Assembly (NCBI GenBank): GCA_003999685.1
Contig: CP021228.1
Location: forward strand, 1,674,001 to 1,738,000
DNA: 64,000 nucleotides
From: Taiwanofungus camphoratus
Taxonomy: Eukaryota; Basidiomycota; Agaricomycetes; Polyporales; Taiwanofungaceae
Reading direction: 5' to 3'
Shown here: one piece after another, positions 39,906 through 49,576 of the stretch
Position numbering within the stretch: the stretch's first letter is position 1
Layout of the letters: each line of letters begins with the position of its first letter
Program-made: the position numbers and the translations under genes
Notes under the pieces: generated by a model
Told to the model about the DNA's origin: nothing
What the model saw: the letters and a program-made list of their open reading frames with translations, nothing else
Databases searched by the model: none

Positions 39906-40766
39906 AGGAGGAGACAACAGCGCCGAAGGTGCTGTTGGTGCGCTAAGAAAGGAAGAGGCTTAGGAGAAGCTAGTACTAATTAGCCCGATATCGCTATCGG
40001 ACGGCTAATTTCGACTAAGTCTCATCAGAGCACTAGCGTCGCTTATAACCAAGTTCAACCAAAGTCACGCTTATGGTTGAGTCATGGCCCGGAGGCCGGT
40101 GACTAAATCAGTTTGACCTTTCCAGGGCAAAGGGTTGCAAGTGGGAGCGAATCACGTCTCTCCCTCCTATCCTGATCAATCAGCGATGAGCAATCATCAT
40201 TGTCTAGATTCGCCTAGACACCATTACTGATCAGATGTCAGAGTCATCTGATTAAGATTAGAATCCAGACCTCAAGCCTAGGCTCAAGATCCGAGATAAG
40301 AGATAGGAAGTCCGGGCCGGAGGTTAATCCGGGCCGGGCATAGATAGGAACAACATAGCCGGTGCCGCGCCGATCATGTGACCGGGCCGCTTTCCGGGCG
40401 TCTACTAAGGGTAGCGTGGACCACTGAGGAAGCATCATGTCATGGCACAAACCTGGGAATCCCCGTGAACACCCTGTCCGAGCCATGCGGGGCGGGGGAA
40501 GGATATTCAATAGGACCGCGTCCAGCAAGTTGCCGCACCGTGCTCTAGCATGTTACAACCCACAGATCACCAGATCATGGACTAACACAGCAGAGGGGCG
40601 CTGGGGACCATAGTAGTTATCGCGCGCTCCGCTAGCATGCGGGGACGGCGCGCACCGGGCCGCAATGAAGGGCCGGTCCGTACTAAGTGCCGAACATATC
40701 ATATGACACGTAAGGCGTCTATCTATTTTAGGCAACCCTAAGCGCAGGACTGGGTAAGTCCGGCGG
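39906..40766. repeat. A-type subtelomeric unit A1 (full length)
   Basis: About 860 bp from AGGAGGAGAC to AAGTCCGGCGG. In RNA (minus) sense the order is 5' CCGCCGGACTT..., body, hairpin, hammerhead, tail hairpin, telomere-like UAACC tract. A 94-codon minus-strand frame recurs in sister copies but not in all of them. Confidence 0.85.
39969..40037 (-). ncRNA. Hammerhead ribozyme (unit A1)
   Basis: 69 nt in RNA sense: stem I GCUAGUGCU with AGUACUAGC (9 bp), CUGAUGA, stem II GAC-UUA-GUC, GAAA, stem III UUAGCC/GGCUAA with a GNRA (GCGA) capped extension, and cleavage after ...CUAAUU. All invariant core bases are present; helix I is the open one (type I). Confidence 0.93.
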
Positions 40767-40818
40767 TTAGGTTAGGTTAGGTTAGGATTAGCGTTAGGTT
40801 AGGTTAGGTTAGGTTAGG
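40767..40818 (+). repeat. Interstitial (TTAGG)n tract
   Basis: About ten 5-bp TTAGG repeats with the recurrent interruption GGATTAGCGTTAGG. The G-rich strand is +. Confidence 0.95.
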
Positions 40819-41670
40819 AGGTGGAGCGAGACCGCCGATAGGCGGGCGAGCGTAGTAAGAGATGAGAAGAAGATAGAGAAGACAAGAGTAAACAATAGTA
40901 TCTGTCGCCAGATACCAACTTGTTTCGCTAAGAGCTCATCAGTACTCTCGTCGTACTTTTAACCGATGGTTCAGGGTCATCAGCTGATTGACCCTGAGTC
41001 ATCGGCCGGAGGCCGATGACTGATTCAATTTGACCAACCAGGCCATGAGGTAGGATGACCATCCAATCACATGAATGGTATTTCTCTTATCTCTTATCAG
41101 CGGGCCGACAAAAGGCAGGCTAGAACGCCCTAGCCTTTACCAATACCGCCACCTGATCAGAGATATCAATCAGATGTAAAGATAAGGAGTCATTTGATAT
41201 GACTCATAGATAAAAGATCCCTTATCATCGGTTAAGATGACAGGGTGGGAATAGAACAATCCGGGCCGGTGCCGACCGAGTCACATGACCGGTCCGACTT
41301 CCGGGCGCCTAGATAAGGGCAGCGTGGACCACTGAGGAAGCATCATGTCACGGCACAAACCTGAGGATCCCTAGGAACACCCTCACCGAGCCATGCGGGG
41401 CGGGGGCGGGATATTCGCTAGGACCGCGTCCGGCAAGTTGCCGCACCGTGCCATAGCATGTTACACCTCACAGATCACCGGATCATGGACTAACACAGCA
41501 GAGGGGCGCTGGTGACCATAACTAGGTAGTGCCCAGGCCAGTCCAGCCTCGCGGCTCAACCGGTCCGTGCCTGGATGCTGATCACATGGCCGGCCCTCTC
41601 GGGCGAGTCACGTGACGAGCGTCTTATTTCCCAAGACTACCAAATGGAGAAGGCGCGGTAGCGCCTTCAG
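40819..41670. repeat. B-type subtelomeric unit B1
   Basis: About 850 bp, related to A units in the shared block GGCAGCGTGGACCACTGAGG, but otherwise diverged. It ends with a GGCGCGGTAGCGCC hairpin before the tract. Confidence 0.85.
40884..40949 (-). ncRNA. Hammerhead ribozyme, B type (unit B1)
   Basis: CUGAUGA, stem II GCU/AGC, GAAA. Stem III is CAA/UUG plus an upper hairpin GUAUCUG-GCGA-CAGAUAC. Stem I is GAGUA/UACUC, extended outward. The core is intact, with arms different from the A type. Confidence 0.88.
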
Positions 41671-41690
41671 TTAGGTTAGGTTAGGTTAGG

Positions 41691-42561
41691 AGGTGGAGCG
41701 AGCAGCGCCGCAGGTGCTGCGAGTGCGATACGGGCTTGAAAGGAGGACTTAGAGGAAGCTAGTACTAATTAGCTCGCCTATGGAGGGGCGGGCAGCTAAT
41801 TTCGACTAAGTCTCATCAGAGCACTAGCTGTCGATTTTAACCGAGTTCAACCAAAGTCATGCTTATGGTTGAGTCATGGCCCGGGGGCCGATGACTAAGT
41901 CAGTTTGACTTAACCAGGGCAAAGGGTTGCAGGTGCGAGCGAATCACGTCTCTCGCTCCTATCCTAATCAATCAGCGCTGAGCAATCAACATTGTCTAGA
42001 TTCGCCTAGACACCATTACTGATCAGATGTCAGAGTCATCTGATTAAGATTAGAATCCGGACCTAAAGCCTAGGCTTCAAGATCCGAGATAAGAGATAGG
42101 AAGTCCGGGCCGGAGGTTAGTCCGGGCCGGACATAGATAGAAACAGCTTAGCCGGTGCCGCACCGATCATGTGACCGGGCCGCTTTTCCGGGCGTCTACT
42201 AAGGGCAGCGTGGACCACTGAGGAAGCATCATGTCATGGCACAAACCTGGGAATCCCCGTGAACACCCTGTCCGAGCCATGCGGGGCGGGGGAAGGATAT
42301 TCAATAGGACCGCGTCCAGCAAGTTGCCGCACCGTGCTCTAGCATGTTACAACCCACAGATCACCAGATCATGGACTAACACAGCAGAGGGGCGCCGGGG
42401 ACCATAGTAGTTAACGCGCGCTCCGCTAGCATGCGGGAACGGCGCGCACCGGGCCGCAGTGAAGGGCCGGTCCGTACTAAGTGCCGAACATATCACGTGA
42501 CACGTAAGGCGCCTATCTATTTTTAGGCAACCCTAAGCGCAGGACTGGGTAAGTCCGGCGG
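41691..42561. repeat. A-type unit A2 (full length)
   Basis: 870-bp unit with the variant tail AGCAGCGCCGCAGGTGCTGC and a variant stem III in its ribozyme; ends AAGTCCGGCGG. Confidence 0.85.
41758..41828 (-). ncRNA. Hammerhead ribozyme (unit A2)
   Basis: Intact core. Stem III is UUAGCU/AGCUAA instead of UUAGCC/GGCUAA, a compensatory change, with a different upper stem (CGCC/GGCG). Confidence 0.92.
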
Positions 42562-42593
42562 TTAGGTTAGGTTAGGTTAGGATTAGCGTTAGG

Positions 42594-43453
42594 AGGTCTA
42601 TGTATCAACACTACAAGGGCTGCGAGTGCAGGGCAGGAAGGAGGCTTAGAGGAAGCTAGTACTAATTAGCCCGATATCGCTATCGGACGGCTAATTTCGA
42701 CTAAGTCTCATCAGAGCACTAGCGTCGCTTATAACCAAGTTCAACCAAAGTCACGCTTATGGTTGAGTCATGGCCCGGGGGCCGGTGACTAAATCAGTTT
42801 GACCGAACCAGGGCAGAGGGTTGCAGGTGGGAGCGAATCACGTCTCTCCCTCCTATCCTAATCAGTCAGCGATGAGCAATCATCATTGTCTAGATCCGCC
42901 TAGACACCATTACTGATCAGATGTCAGAGTCATCTGATTAAGATTAGAATCCGGACCGAAAGCCTAAGCTTAAGATCCGCGATAAGAGATAGGAAATCCG
43001 GGCCGGAGGTTAGTCCGGGCCGGACATAGATAGGAACAACATAGCCGGTGCCGCACCGATCATGTGACCGGGCCGCTTTCCGGGCGTCTACTAAGGGCAG
43101 CGTGGACCACTGAGGAAGCATCATGTCATGGCACAAACCTGGGAATCCCCGTGAACACCCTGTCCGAGCCATGCGGGGCGGGGGAAGGATATTCAATAGG
43201 ACCGCGTCCAGCAAGTTGCCGCACCGTGCTCTAGCATGTTACAACCCACAGATCACCAGATCATGGACTAACACAGCAGAGGGGCGCTGGGGACCATAGT
43301 AGTTATCGCGCGCTCCGCTAGCATGCGGGAACGGCGCGTACCGGGCCGCAGTGAAGGGCCGGCCCGTACTAAGTGCCGAACATATCATATGACACGTAAG
43401 GCGCCTATCTATTTAAAGGCAACCCTGAGCGCAGGACTAGGTAAGTCCGGCGG
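42594..43453. repeat. A-type unit A3 (full length)
   Basis: 860-bp unit with tail variant AGGTCTATGTATCAACAC; otherwise very like A1. Confidence 0.85.
42655..42723 (-). ncRNA. Hammerhead ribozyme (unit A3)
   Basis: Identical in structure to the copy in A1, core intact. Confidence 0.93.
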
Positions 43454-43495
43454 TTAGGTTAGGTTAGGTTAGAATTAGCGTTAGGTTAGGTTAGG

Positions 43496-44358
43496 AGGAG
43501 GAGACAACAGCGCCGCAGGTGCTGTTGGTGCGCTAAGAAAGGAAGAGGCTTAGGAGAAGCTAGTACTAATTAGCCCGATATCGCTATCGGACGGCTAATT
43601 TCGACTAAGTCTCATCAGAGCACTAGCGTCGCTTATAACCAAGTTCAACCAAAGTCACGCTTATGGTTGAGTCATGGCCCGGGGGCCGGTGACTAAGACA
43701 GTTTGACCGTACCAGGGCAAAGGGTTGCAAGTGGGAGCGAATCACGTCTCTCCCTCCTATCCTAATCAGTCAGCGCCAAGTCAAAAGACATTGTCTAGAT
43801 TCGCCTAGACACCATTACTGATCAGATGTCAGAGTCATCTGATTAAGATTAGAATCCGGACCGTAAGCCTAGGCTCAAGATCCGAGATAAGAGATAGGAA
43901 GTCCGGGCCGAAGGTTAATCCGGGCCGGACATAGATAGGAACAACATAGCCGGTGCCGCGCCGATCATGTGACCGGGCCGCATTCCGGGCGTCTACTAAG
44001 GGCAGCGTGGACCACTGAGGAAGCATCATGTCATGGCACAAACCTGGGAATCCCCGTGAGCACCCCATCCGAGCCATGCGGGGCGGGGGAGGGATACTCA
44101 ATAGGACCGCGTCCAGCAAGTTGCCGCACCGTGCTCTAGCATGTTACAACCCACAGATCACCAGATCATGGACTAACACAGCAGAGGGGCGCTGGGGACC
44201 ATAGTAGTTATCGCGCGCTCCGCTAGCATGCGGGAACGGCGCGCACCGGGCCGCAATGAAGGGCCGGCCCGTACTAAGTGCCGAACATATCACGTGACAC
44301 GTAAGGCGCCTATCTATTTTAAGGCAACCCTAAGCGCAGGACTGGGTAAGTCCGGCGG
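43496..44358. repeat. A-type unit A4 (full length)
   Basis: 863-bp unit with the same tail variant as A1 (AACAGCGCCGCAGGTGCTGTT). Confidence 0.85.
43559..43627 (-). ncRNA. Hammerhead ribozyme (unit A4)
   Basis: Identical in structure to the copy in A1, core intact. Confidence 0.93.
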
Positions 44359-44410
44359 TTAGGTTAGGTTAGGTTAGGATTAGCGTTAGGTTAGGTTAGG
44401 TTAGGTTAGG
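44359..44410 (+). repeat. Interstitial (TTAGG)n tract
   Basis: TTAGG repeats with the same ATTAGCG interruption found at the right end of the other A units. Confidence 0.95.
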
Positions 44411-44438
44411 AGGTGGAGCGAGCAACGACGAAGGAGTC
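44411..44438. repeat. A-type micro-copy A5a (28 bp)
   Basis: Only the terminal tail of the unit (AGGTGGAGCGAGCAACGACG then AAGGAGT) between two TTAGG tracts: a strongly 5'-truncated copy. Confidence 0.8.
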
Positions 44439-44456
44439 AGGTTAGGTTAGGTTAGG

Positions 44457-44752
44457 AGGTGGAGCGAGCAACGACGAAGGAGTTGCGAGCGTTGAGAAGA
44501 CTTAATGGAAGCTAGTACTAATTAGCCCGATATCGCTATCGGACGGCTAATTTCGACTAAGTCTCATCAGAGCACTAGCGTCGCTTATAACCAAGTTCAA
44601 CCAAAGTCACGCTTATGGTTGAGTCAGGGCCCGGGGGCCGGTGACTAAGTCAGTTTGACCGTACCAGGGCAAAGGGTTGCAAGTGGGAGCGAATCACGTC
44701 TCTCCCTCCTATCCTAATCAGTCAGCGCCAAGTCAAAAGACATTGTCTAGAT
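44457..44752. repeat. A-type truncated unit A5b (about 296 bp)
   Basis: Matches the tail, ribozyme and first third of an A unit, then breaks off inside CATTGTCTAGAT and continues directly as TTAGG repeats. Confidence 0.85.
44511..44579 (-). ncRNA. Hammerhead ribozyme (unit A5b)
   Basis: Core and all three stems intact, same as A1. Confidence 0.93.
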
Positions 44753-44805
44753 AGGTTAGGTTAGGTTAGGTTAGGTTAGGTTAGGTTAGGTTAGGTTAGG
44801 TTAGG
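44753..44805 (+). repeat. Interstitial (TTAGG)n tract
   Basis: Uninterrupted 5-bp repeats for about 53 bp, added directly on a truncated unit end. Confidence 0.95.
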
Positions 44806-45660
44806 AGGTGGAGCGAGCAACGACGAAGGAGTTGCGAGCGTTGAGAAGACTTAATGGAAGCTAGTACTAATTAGCCCGATATCACTATCGGACGGCTAAT
44901 TTCGACTAAGTCTCATCAGAGCACTAGCGTCGCTTATAACCAAGTTCAACCAAAGTCACGCTTATGGTTGAGTCAGGGCCCGGGGGCCGATGACTAAATC
45001 AGTTTGACCTTACCAGGGCAAAGGGTTGTAGGTGGGAGCGAATCACGTCTCTCCCTCCTATCCTAATCAGTCAGCGATGAGCAATCATCATTGTCTAGAT
45101 TCGCCTAGACACCATTACTGATCAGATGTCAGAGTCATCTGATTAAGATTTAGAATCCGGACCGCAAGCCTAGGCTCAAGATCCGAGATAAGAGATAGGA
45201 AATCCGGACCGGAGGTTAGTCCGGGCCGGATATAGATAGGAACAACATAGCCGGTGCCGCGCCGATCATGTGACCGGGCCGCATTTCCGGGCGTCTACTA
45301 AGGGTAGCGTGGACCACTGAGGAAGCATCATGTCATGGCACAAACCTGGGAATCCCCGTGAGCACCCTATCCGAGCCATGCGGGGCGGGGGAAGGATACT
45401 CAATAGGACCGCGTCCAGCAAGTTGCCGCACCGTGCTCTAGCATGTTACAACCCACAGATCACCAGATCATGGACTAACACAGCAGAGGGGCGCTAGGGA
45501 CCATAGTAGTTATCGCGCGCTCCGCTAGCATGCGGGGACGGCGCGCACCGGGCCGCAGTGAAGGGCCGGTCCGTACTAAGTGCCGAACATATCATGTGAC
45601 ACGTAAGGCGCCTATCTATTTTTAGGCAACCCTAAGCGCAGGACTGAGTAAGTCCGGCGG
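44806..45660. repeat. A-type unit A6 (full length)
   Basis: 855-bp unit next to the 3' side of PLE1; tail variant AGCAACGACGAAGGAGTTGC. Confidence 0.85.
44860..44928 (-). ncRNA. Hammerhead ribozyme (unit A6)
   Basis: Core intact; the stem III cap is GUGA instead of GCGA, still a GNRA tetraloop. Confidence 0.93.
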
Positions 45661-45758
45661 TTAGGTTAGGTTAGGTTAGGATTAGCGTTAGGTTAGGTTA
45701 GGTTAGGTTAGGTTAGGTTCGGTTAGGTTAGGTTAGGTTAGGTTAGGGTTAGGTTAGG
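45661..45758 (+). repeat. Interstitial (TTAGG)n tract at the PLE1 3' end
   Basis: 98 bp of TTAGG repeats with one TTAGGG and one TTCGG variant, running directly into the PLE 3' terminus. Confidence 0.95.
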
Positions 45759-48700
45759 TCTGGTTTGAACAGACAACCCTAATACACCAACACACTAAGA
45801 TAACGTTACACCTGATGTAACCGATGCTAATCAAACTGACTTAACAGTTTTAAATATCCATTTCCAGAAGTGCGTCATCCGCACTTTGGGCATTAATAAC
45901 ACTTCTGCGCCATTTACTTGCTAGGTCAGCGAAATTGGTTTCCCGTTTCCGCGACACAAGCCAGCGCTTGTCTAAGAATCCGAGTTGGGAAAGGTCAGGG
46001 ACCTTCTCCGCCTCAATAAATCCGGTGGGTTTCCTTAGGTACCGCCCAGTCCATACCCAGCCCTCGTCTGCGCGGTTATCATGGACAACCGCCGCCAGTG
46101 TCGAGATTTGATCAGACCGCCGGGCTTCAGCGGCGGTACGATCTGCTGCTGCCGAAGCAGCCGCCGTTTCGCGCGACAGCTTTCGCTGGGCTACTCGGGC
46201 GGGATCCCACCACTCCTCAAGCGTGGTCTGAACTGTGCCGGAAAGGGTCGCATCCCGCGAACCCCCAGCCGAATAATCGAAAATCGGAGCGGCCGAGTTT
46301 TCCCAGCTCGCCGAAAAGAAGTTTTTGAAGAAACTCAAAGACTCCACCCAAGATCCGGTGACACGTGTCATTAATTCATGAATATCGAAAGAATCCCATG
46401 AAGGGTTGAATTGTGATTTAAGCACAAGTACGCCATCATTCGCGTCCGCTTTTTCGGTCGAAGTTTGTTTTATATCCAAACGTTTCGCCCAGCGTACTGC
46501 TTTATGTGCATCAAGCCAGGAGACCACCAGAGCAGGAGGATAGCCACGGCCGACGTACAAATCGACAAGCCCTTTAAGGGCATCTAAGTAGTGTTCCAAC
46601 TTAGAACTTAGCGTAGCTAAACGGCTCATCTCCCCAATGAACGTGCCTTTTTTAACGTCCTTTGGGTGGTGAGATATCCATGGTATTCTTTCATGATGGT
46701 TAAGTGCTTTCCGATACGGCTTATGTTCCACCCGGTTGGTAGCGGGGTCAATATAAATAAGCATGTCAAGGAACGGCGTTGCCCATTCCGACACTTCCCA
46801 TGTTATAGTACAGCCAGTGTATGAAATACGACTGGTACAGAGTTCAAGTGCTTCTGCTGCACTACCTGCTTCAACGATAGCGAATACATCATCGATGTAC
46901 CGCCCATAATAAAGAAAGGGTGGGCTAACCTGCCCAGAAGGCCAGACTTTATTTTCAAAATGGCATCCATATAGGTTAGCGAGGTCGGGCGAACATGCCA
47001 CTCCCATTGCTAACCCTCGTTTTTGAAGAAATGTGTGACCGTTGAAGTCGACTATTAGATCGTAATTGGCTGATTGCATACACCGAATAAACAAGGCATT
47101 GTAAAATTCGGGGTGGTCCGTAGTTTGACTACCCAGTGGATGACTAATATACAGTTTTGAGACAATGCCAACGCATTCTCTGAGTGGTACATTAGGGTAG
47201 AAAGCGACGACGTCGCCGGCCACTAACCAATACTTTTTATATTTTAGTGTTTTAACCGTTGCTAACTTGCCAGCAAGATCTTTACTGCCATGTATAATAA
47301 AGGGCTCAGCCTCTATGATAGGTTTCAACAACTTGGATACTACTTTAGCCGCGGGGCCTTGAGCGCATGAATGACAGGGCACAATCGGCCGCATCTTCAC
47401 TGGTGTCTTATGGATTTTTGGGATACCATAGAAGATGGGAACCTTAGGCTCTTCCAACTCGCTCTCGGGACATTTTGACCGAAGGTATTTGGCTAACTGG
47501 AGTGTCTGATCATGAGGCAAAGCCCCTTCGACCCAATCGCTTAACTCCTTAACCCGCTTAGTAACCTTTTCTAAGTACATCTGTCGTTGACCGGGATTAA
47601 TTTCCTGATAGTCAGCCGTATTTGACAGAAGTAAGTTGCAACCATTAATGAACCATTCCTTTGTGACTACAGCAGCGCCGAGGTTCTTATCCGTTTGGAG
47701 GACGAGGTAGTTATGCTCGTCCAGCCAGAGGCGAACTTTGTCCAGGTCTACAAGTCGATTAGGACGACTTCTAGCTTTCAAACCGGGTACGACAGTGCGT
47801 ATGAATTCAGTGACGTATGTTTGCCCGCGTTTAAGACCAAGCTCGATATATTGGCTGGCTTGAGGCGCGTTGCTATCACGCTTTAATCTCAAGTCGTAGT
47901 CAGGATCATAAGGTGGTTGACTTATTCCTTGCCGTTCAAGAATTTTTTGTTTGCAGGCGAAATGAATTCTCCACCGAATTCTTTCACAAAAATCATCATA
48001 AGCGTTTTGAACCAACTCCCCTGAAGGGGGAGCGTACAGCATGTACTTAAGTCCGCAAGAAATGTGAATACTGATCTCCGCCGGTAATCTAACATCGTCG
48101 CCAACATGAACCCATGTCCGGAACCTCTGTGCCTCGACTAAAGCGGCCGGTGCAAAGTAAAGGAGGGTGCGTGCCCCGACTGGTGTAGGTAGATCAAGTA
48201 TTGCGTCAGGATAGGTGGAGGGTTGCGAGAATCTGAGTCGCGACCGAAGGACATACCGTATTAGTTCGGTCTCCCTTTCCCTTTTCCTTTGTTCTTCTTC
48301 GTCGAAGCCTTTTTCGACGAAGCGGCTTGCTTCTGCTTTGCCGCGCGCTGCGGAGTTTTGGGAGGGCGTCCTCCTGTACTCATGCGCGCTGAACGATTCG
48401 GCGCCTTGCCTTTGCCCTTCTAAAATACGAGAGAGAGCGGCGCCAGGTAAGTTTTTAGGTATTGAACCGTATACAAAACTGACCTGTTGTTTAACGTTCT
48501 TCGAGGTGCCCTCACCTTTCAACCGACGATCAACAGCATCATCGATCAGTTTCTTCAAGGCGGCAGGGTTCTCAGTGGTGTCACTCATTTCCACCTCTGC
48601 AACCGCCTTGAGGGCACTCTTCGCACTGGCTCGAGTCGCCGCATGAGCTAGCTGTGATTCGCGAATATTCACGACACGGAAGCAAAAACGGGGGAGCACA

Positions 48701-49560
48701 GCGACGAATCGCTTGTGTTCCGACTCGAGGACGGGGTCGTTCTGCCATCCCTCAATCTCAACGTTGCCGTCAAGAGAAGTTTTCCACTTAGGAACACGCG
48801 AACTCTGAGAGATCGCGGCCCATTGTGAATCGACCACATCGCGCGCCTTCCCCAACATAGTAGTAGGGTCCAGCGCGCCCTCGAAGAACGTGAGCTCAGC
48901 ACGCTTTTGCGAAATCGCTAAAGCAAGTGCTTCGCGACGAAACGTTTGAAATTTCGTCGCAAGAGCCCCTGGTTCCGCCGGGTGTGTTTCCAGCCAAACT
49001 TTCGCCGACTGGAAAACGGGTTCCCCCATGCCTTGTAACTGGGGCGGAAGGGAACCGTTGGCAAGATGAGCCTCGAGCTCACCCACTTGCTTCGACAAGG
49101 AAACGCAGCGTTCCTTTGCTTCCGCAATGCTAGCCAAAACCGGGCGGAGTACCTCCCGATATACGAGAGGCACAACTGAAAGGACGGTGTCAAATGTCTC
49201 AGCTGAAAGGACGGCGCGGAACTCATCGGCAATAGTCTCAAGTGTCGTCGCTCCCATGGCATAAGCCAACGAGGGGGGAGCAAGATTCCGTGCGATAGCG
49301 GCGCGAAGTGATGCTCCACCTGGTCCGGCGGAAGTCGAACGGGTGGGTCCAGAACGAGGTAGGCGATTGGCCATGTTAAGCAGGGGCAAGGTGTCTCAGC
49401 GGGTAAGAAGTGGAATGAGATGGGACACCTAGCGAAGCAAAGGGCAAGCAAACGGTATTCCTGGATAGGGTTGACAGGCGGTGGAGTAGGAGGCAGGACC
49501 CTGTAGCGCCGTCGAAAACCGAGATGCGGGATGAGAGACAGTTTGGAAGTCGCTGATTGG
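45759..49560 (-). mobile_element. Penelope-like retroelement PLE1 (endonuclease-lacking, telomere-attached)
   Basis: A 90-bp 3' UTR, a 3.5-kb ORF and about 170 bp of 5' leader lie between TTAGG tracts. The element's 3' end abuts the G-rich strand of a telomeric tract and its 5' end faces the chromosome end. This is the orientation known for EN-minus PLEs (Athena, Coprina) that prime on chromosome ends. The intron-bearing unit A7 lies just distal, after only two TTAGG repeats. It could be its 5' leader or a later separate addition. Confidence 0.88.
45850..49389 (-). CDS. Penelope-like reverse transcriptase (EN-minus, Coprina/Athena type), copy 1
   Basis: 1179-codon uninterrupted frame. The likely start is the second Met (49374, MANRLPRSG), because the residues before it differ between copies. 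An N-terminal region of about 550 residues contains a coiled-coil-like segment and basic stretches. RT motifs follow: YGIPKIHKTPVKMRPIV (about residue 653), AGDVVAFYPNVPL (motif A, about 725), GLAMGVACSPDLANLYG (motif B) and YYGRYIDDVFAIV (motif C, about 833). Next is WATPFLDMLIYID (about 873). The fingers/PKIHK pattern and FLDM are typical of PLEs, the group nearest telomerase RT. No GIY-YIG endonuclease follows. The last 200 residues hold an Ala/Arg-rich helix and the conserved end WRRSVINAQSADDALLEMDI. The frame is open throughout, so the copy may be competent. Confidence 0.93.
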   Translation of the reverse strand: MPLLNMANRLPRSGPTRSTSAGPGGASLRAAIARNLAPPSLAYAMGATTLETIADEFRAVLSAETFDTVLSVVPLVYREVLRPVLASIAEAKERCVSLSKQVGELEAHLANGSLPPQLQGMGEPVFQSAKVWLETHPAEPGALATKFQTFRREALALAISQKRAELTFFEGALDPTTMLGKARDVVDSQWAAISQSSRVPKWKTSLDGNVEIEGWQNDPVLESEHKRFVAVLPRFCFRVVNIRESQLAHAATRASAKSALKAVAEVEMSDTTENPAALKKLIDDAVDRRLKGEGTSKNVKQQVSFVYGSIPKNLPGAALSRILEGQRQGAESFSAHEYRRTPSQNSAARGKAEASRFVEKGFDEEEQRKRERETELIRYVLRSRLRFSQPSTYPDAILDLPTPVGARTLLYFAPAALVEAQRFRTWVHVGDDVRLPAEISIHISCGLKYMLYAPPSGELVQNAYDDFCERIRWRIHFACKQKILERQGISQPPYDPDYDLRLKRDSNAPQASQYIELGLKRGQTYVTEFIRTVVPGLKARSRPNRLVDLDKVRLWLDEHNYLVLQTDKNLGAAVVTKEWFINGCNLLLSNTADYQEINPGQRQMYLEKVTKRVKELSDWVEGALPHDQTLQLAKYLRSKCPESELEEPKVPIFYGIPKIHKTPVKMRPIVPCHSCAQGPAAKVVSKLLKPIIEAEPFIIHGSKDLAGKLATVKTLKYKKYWLVAGDVVAFYPNVPLRECVGIVSKLYISHPLGSQTTDHPEFYNALFIRCMQSANYDLIVDFNGHTFLQKRGLAMGVACSPDLANLYGCHFENKVWPSGQVSPPFLYYGRYIDDVFAIVEAGSAAEALELCTSRISYTGCTITWEVSEWATPFLDMLIYIDPATNRVEHKPYRKALNHHERIPWISHHPKDVKKGTFIGEMSRLATLSSKLEHYLDALKGLVDLYVGRGYPPALVVSWLDAHKAVRWAKRLDIKQTSTEKADANDGVLVLKSQFNPSWDSFDIHELMTRVTGSWVESLSFFKNFFSASWENSAAPIFDYSAGGSRDATLSGTVQTTLEEWWDPARVAQRKLSRETAAASAAADRTAAEARRSDQISTLAAVVHDNRADEGWVWTGRYLRKPTGFIEAEKVPDLSQLGFLDKRWLVSRKRETNFADLASKWRRSVINAQSADDALLEMDI

Positions 49561-49570
49561 TTAGGTTAGG
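49561..49570 (+). repeat. Two TTAGG repeats between PLE1 and unit A7
   Basis: TTAGGTTAGG only; the same two-repeat spacing recurs at 56949-56958. Confidence 0.9.
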
Positions 49571-49576
49571 AGGTGG

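Noticed and set aside
40244-44119. 94-codon minus-strand ORFs repeated at 40244, 42930 and 43835 in A units
   Set aside because: They overlap conserved RNA-like sequence, are absent from other full-length A units, and resemble no protein family; probably chance frames in a repeat.
45661-45758. Arthropod contamination because of TTAGG
   Set aside because: The same contiguous sequence holds fungal genes (FunK1, RTA1-like, sphingolipid C9-methyltransferase) with fungal-style introns.
45850-46400. GIY-YIG endonuclease at the PLE C-terminus
   Set aside because: The C-terminal 200 residues are Ala/Arg-rich with no GIY or YIG motif in any of the three copies.
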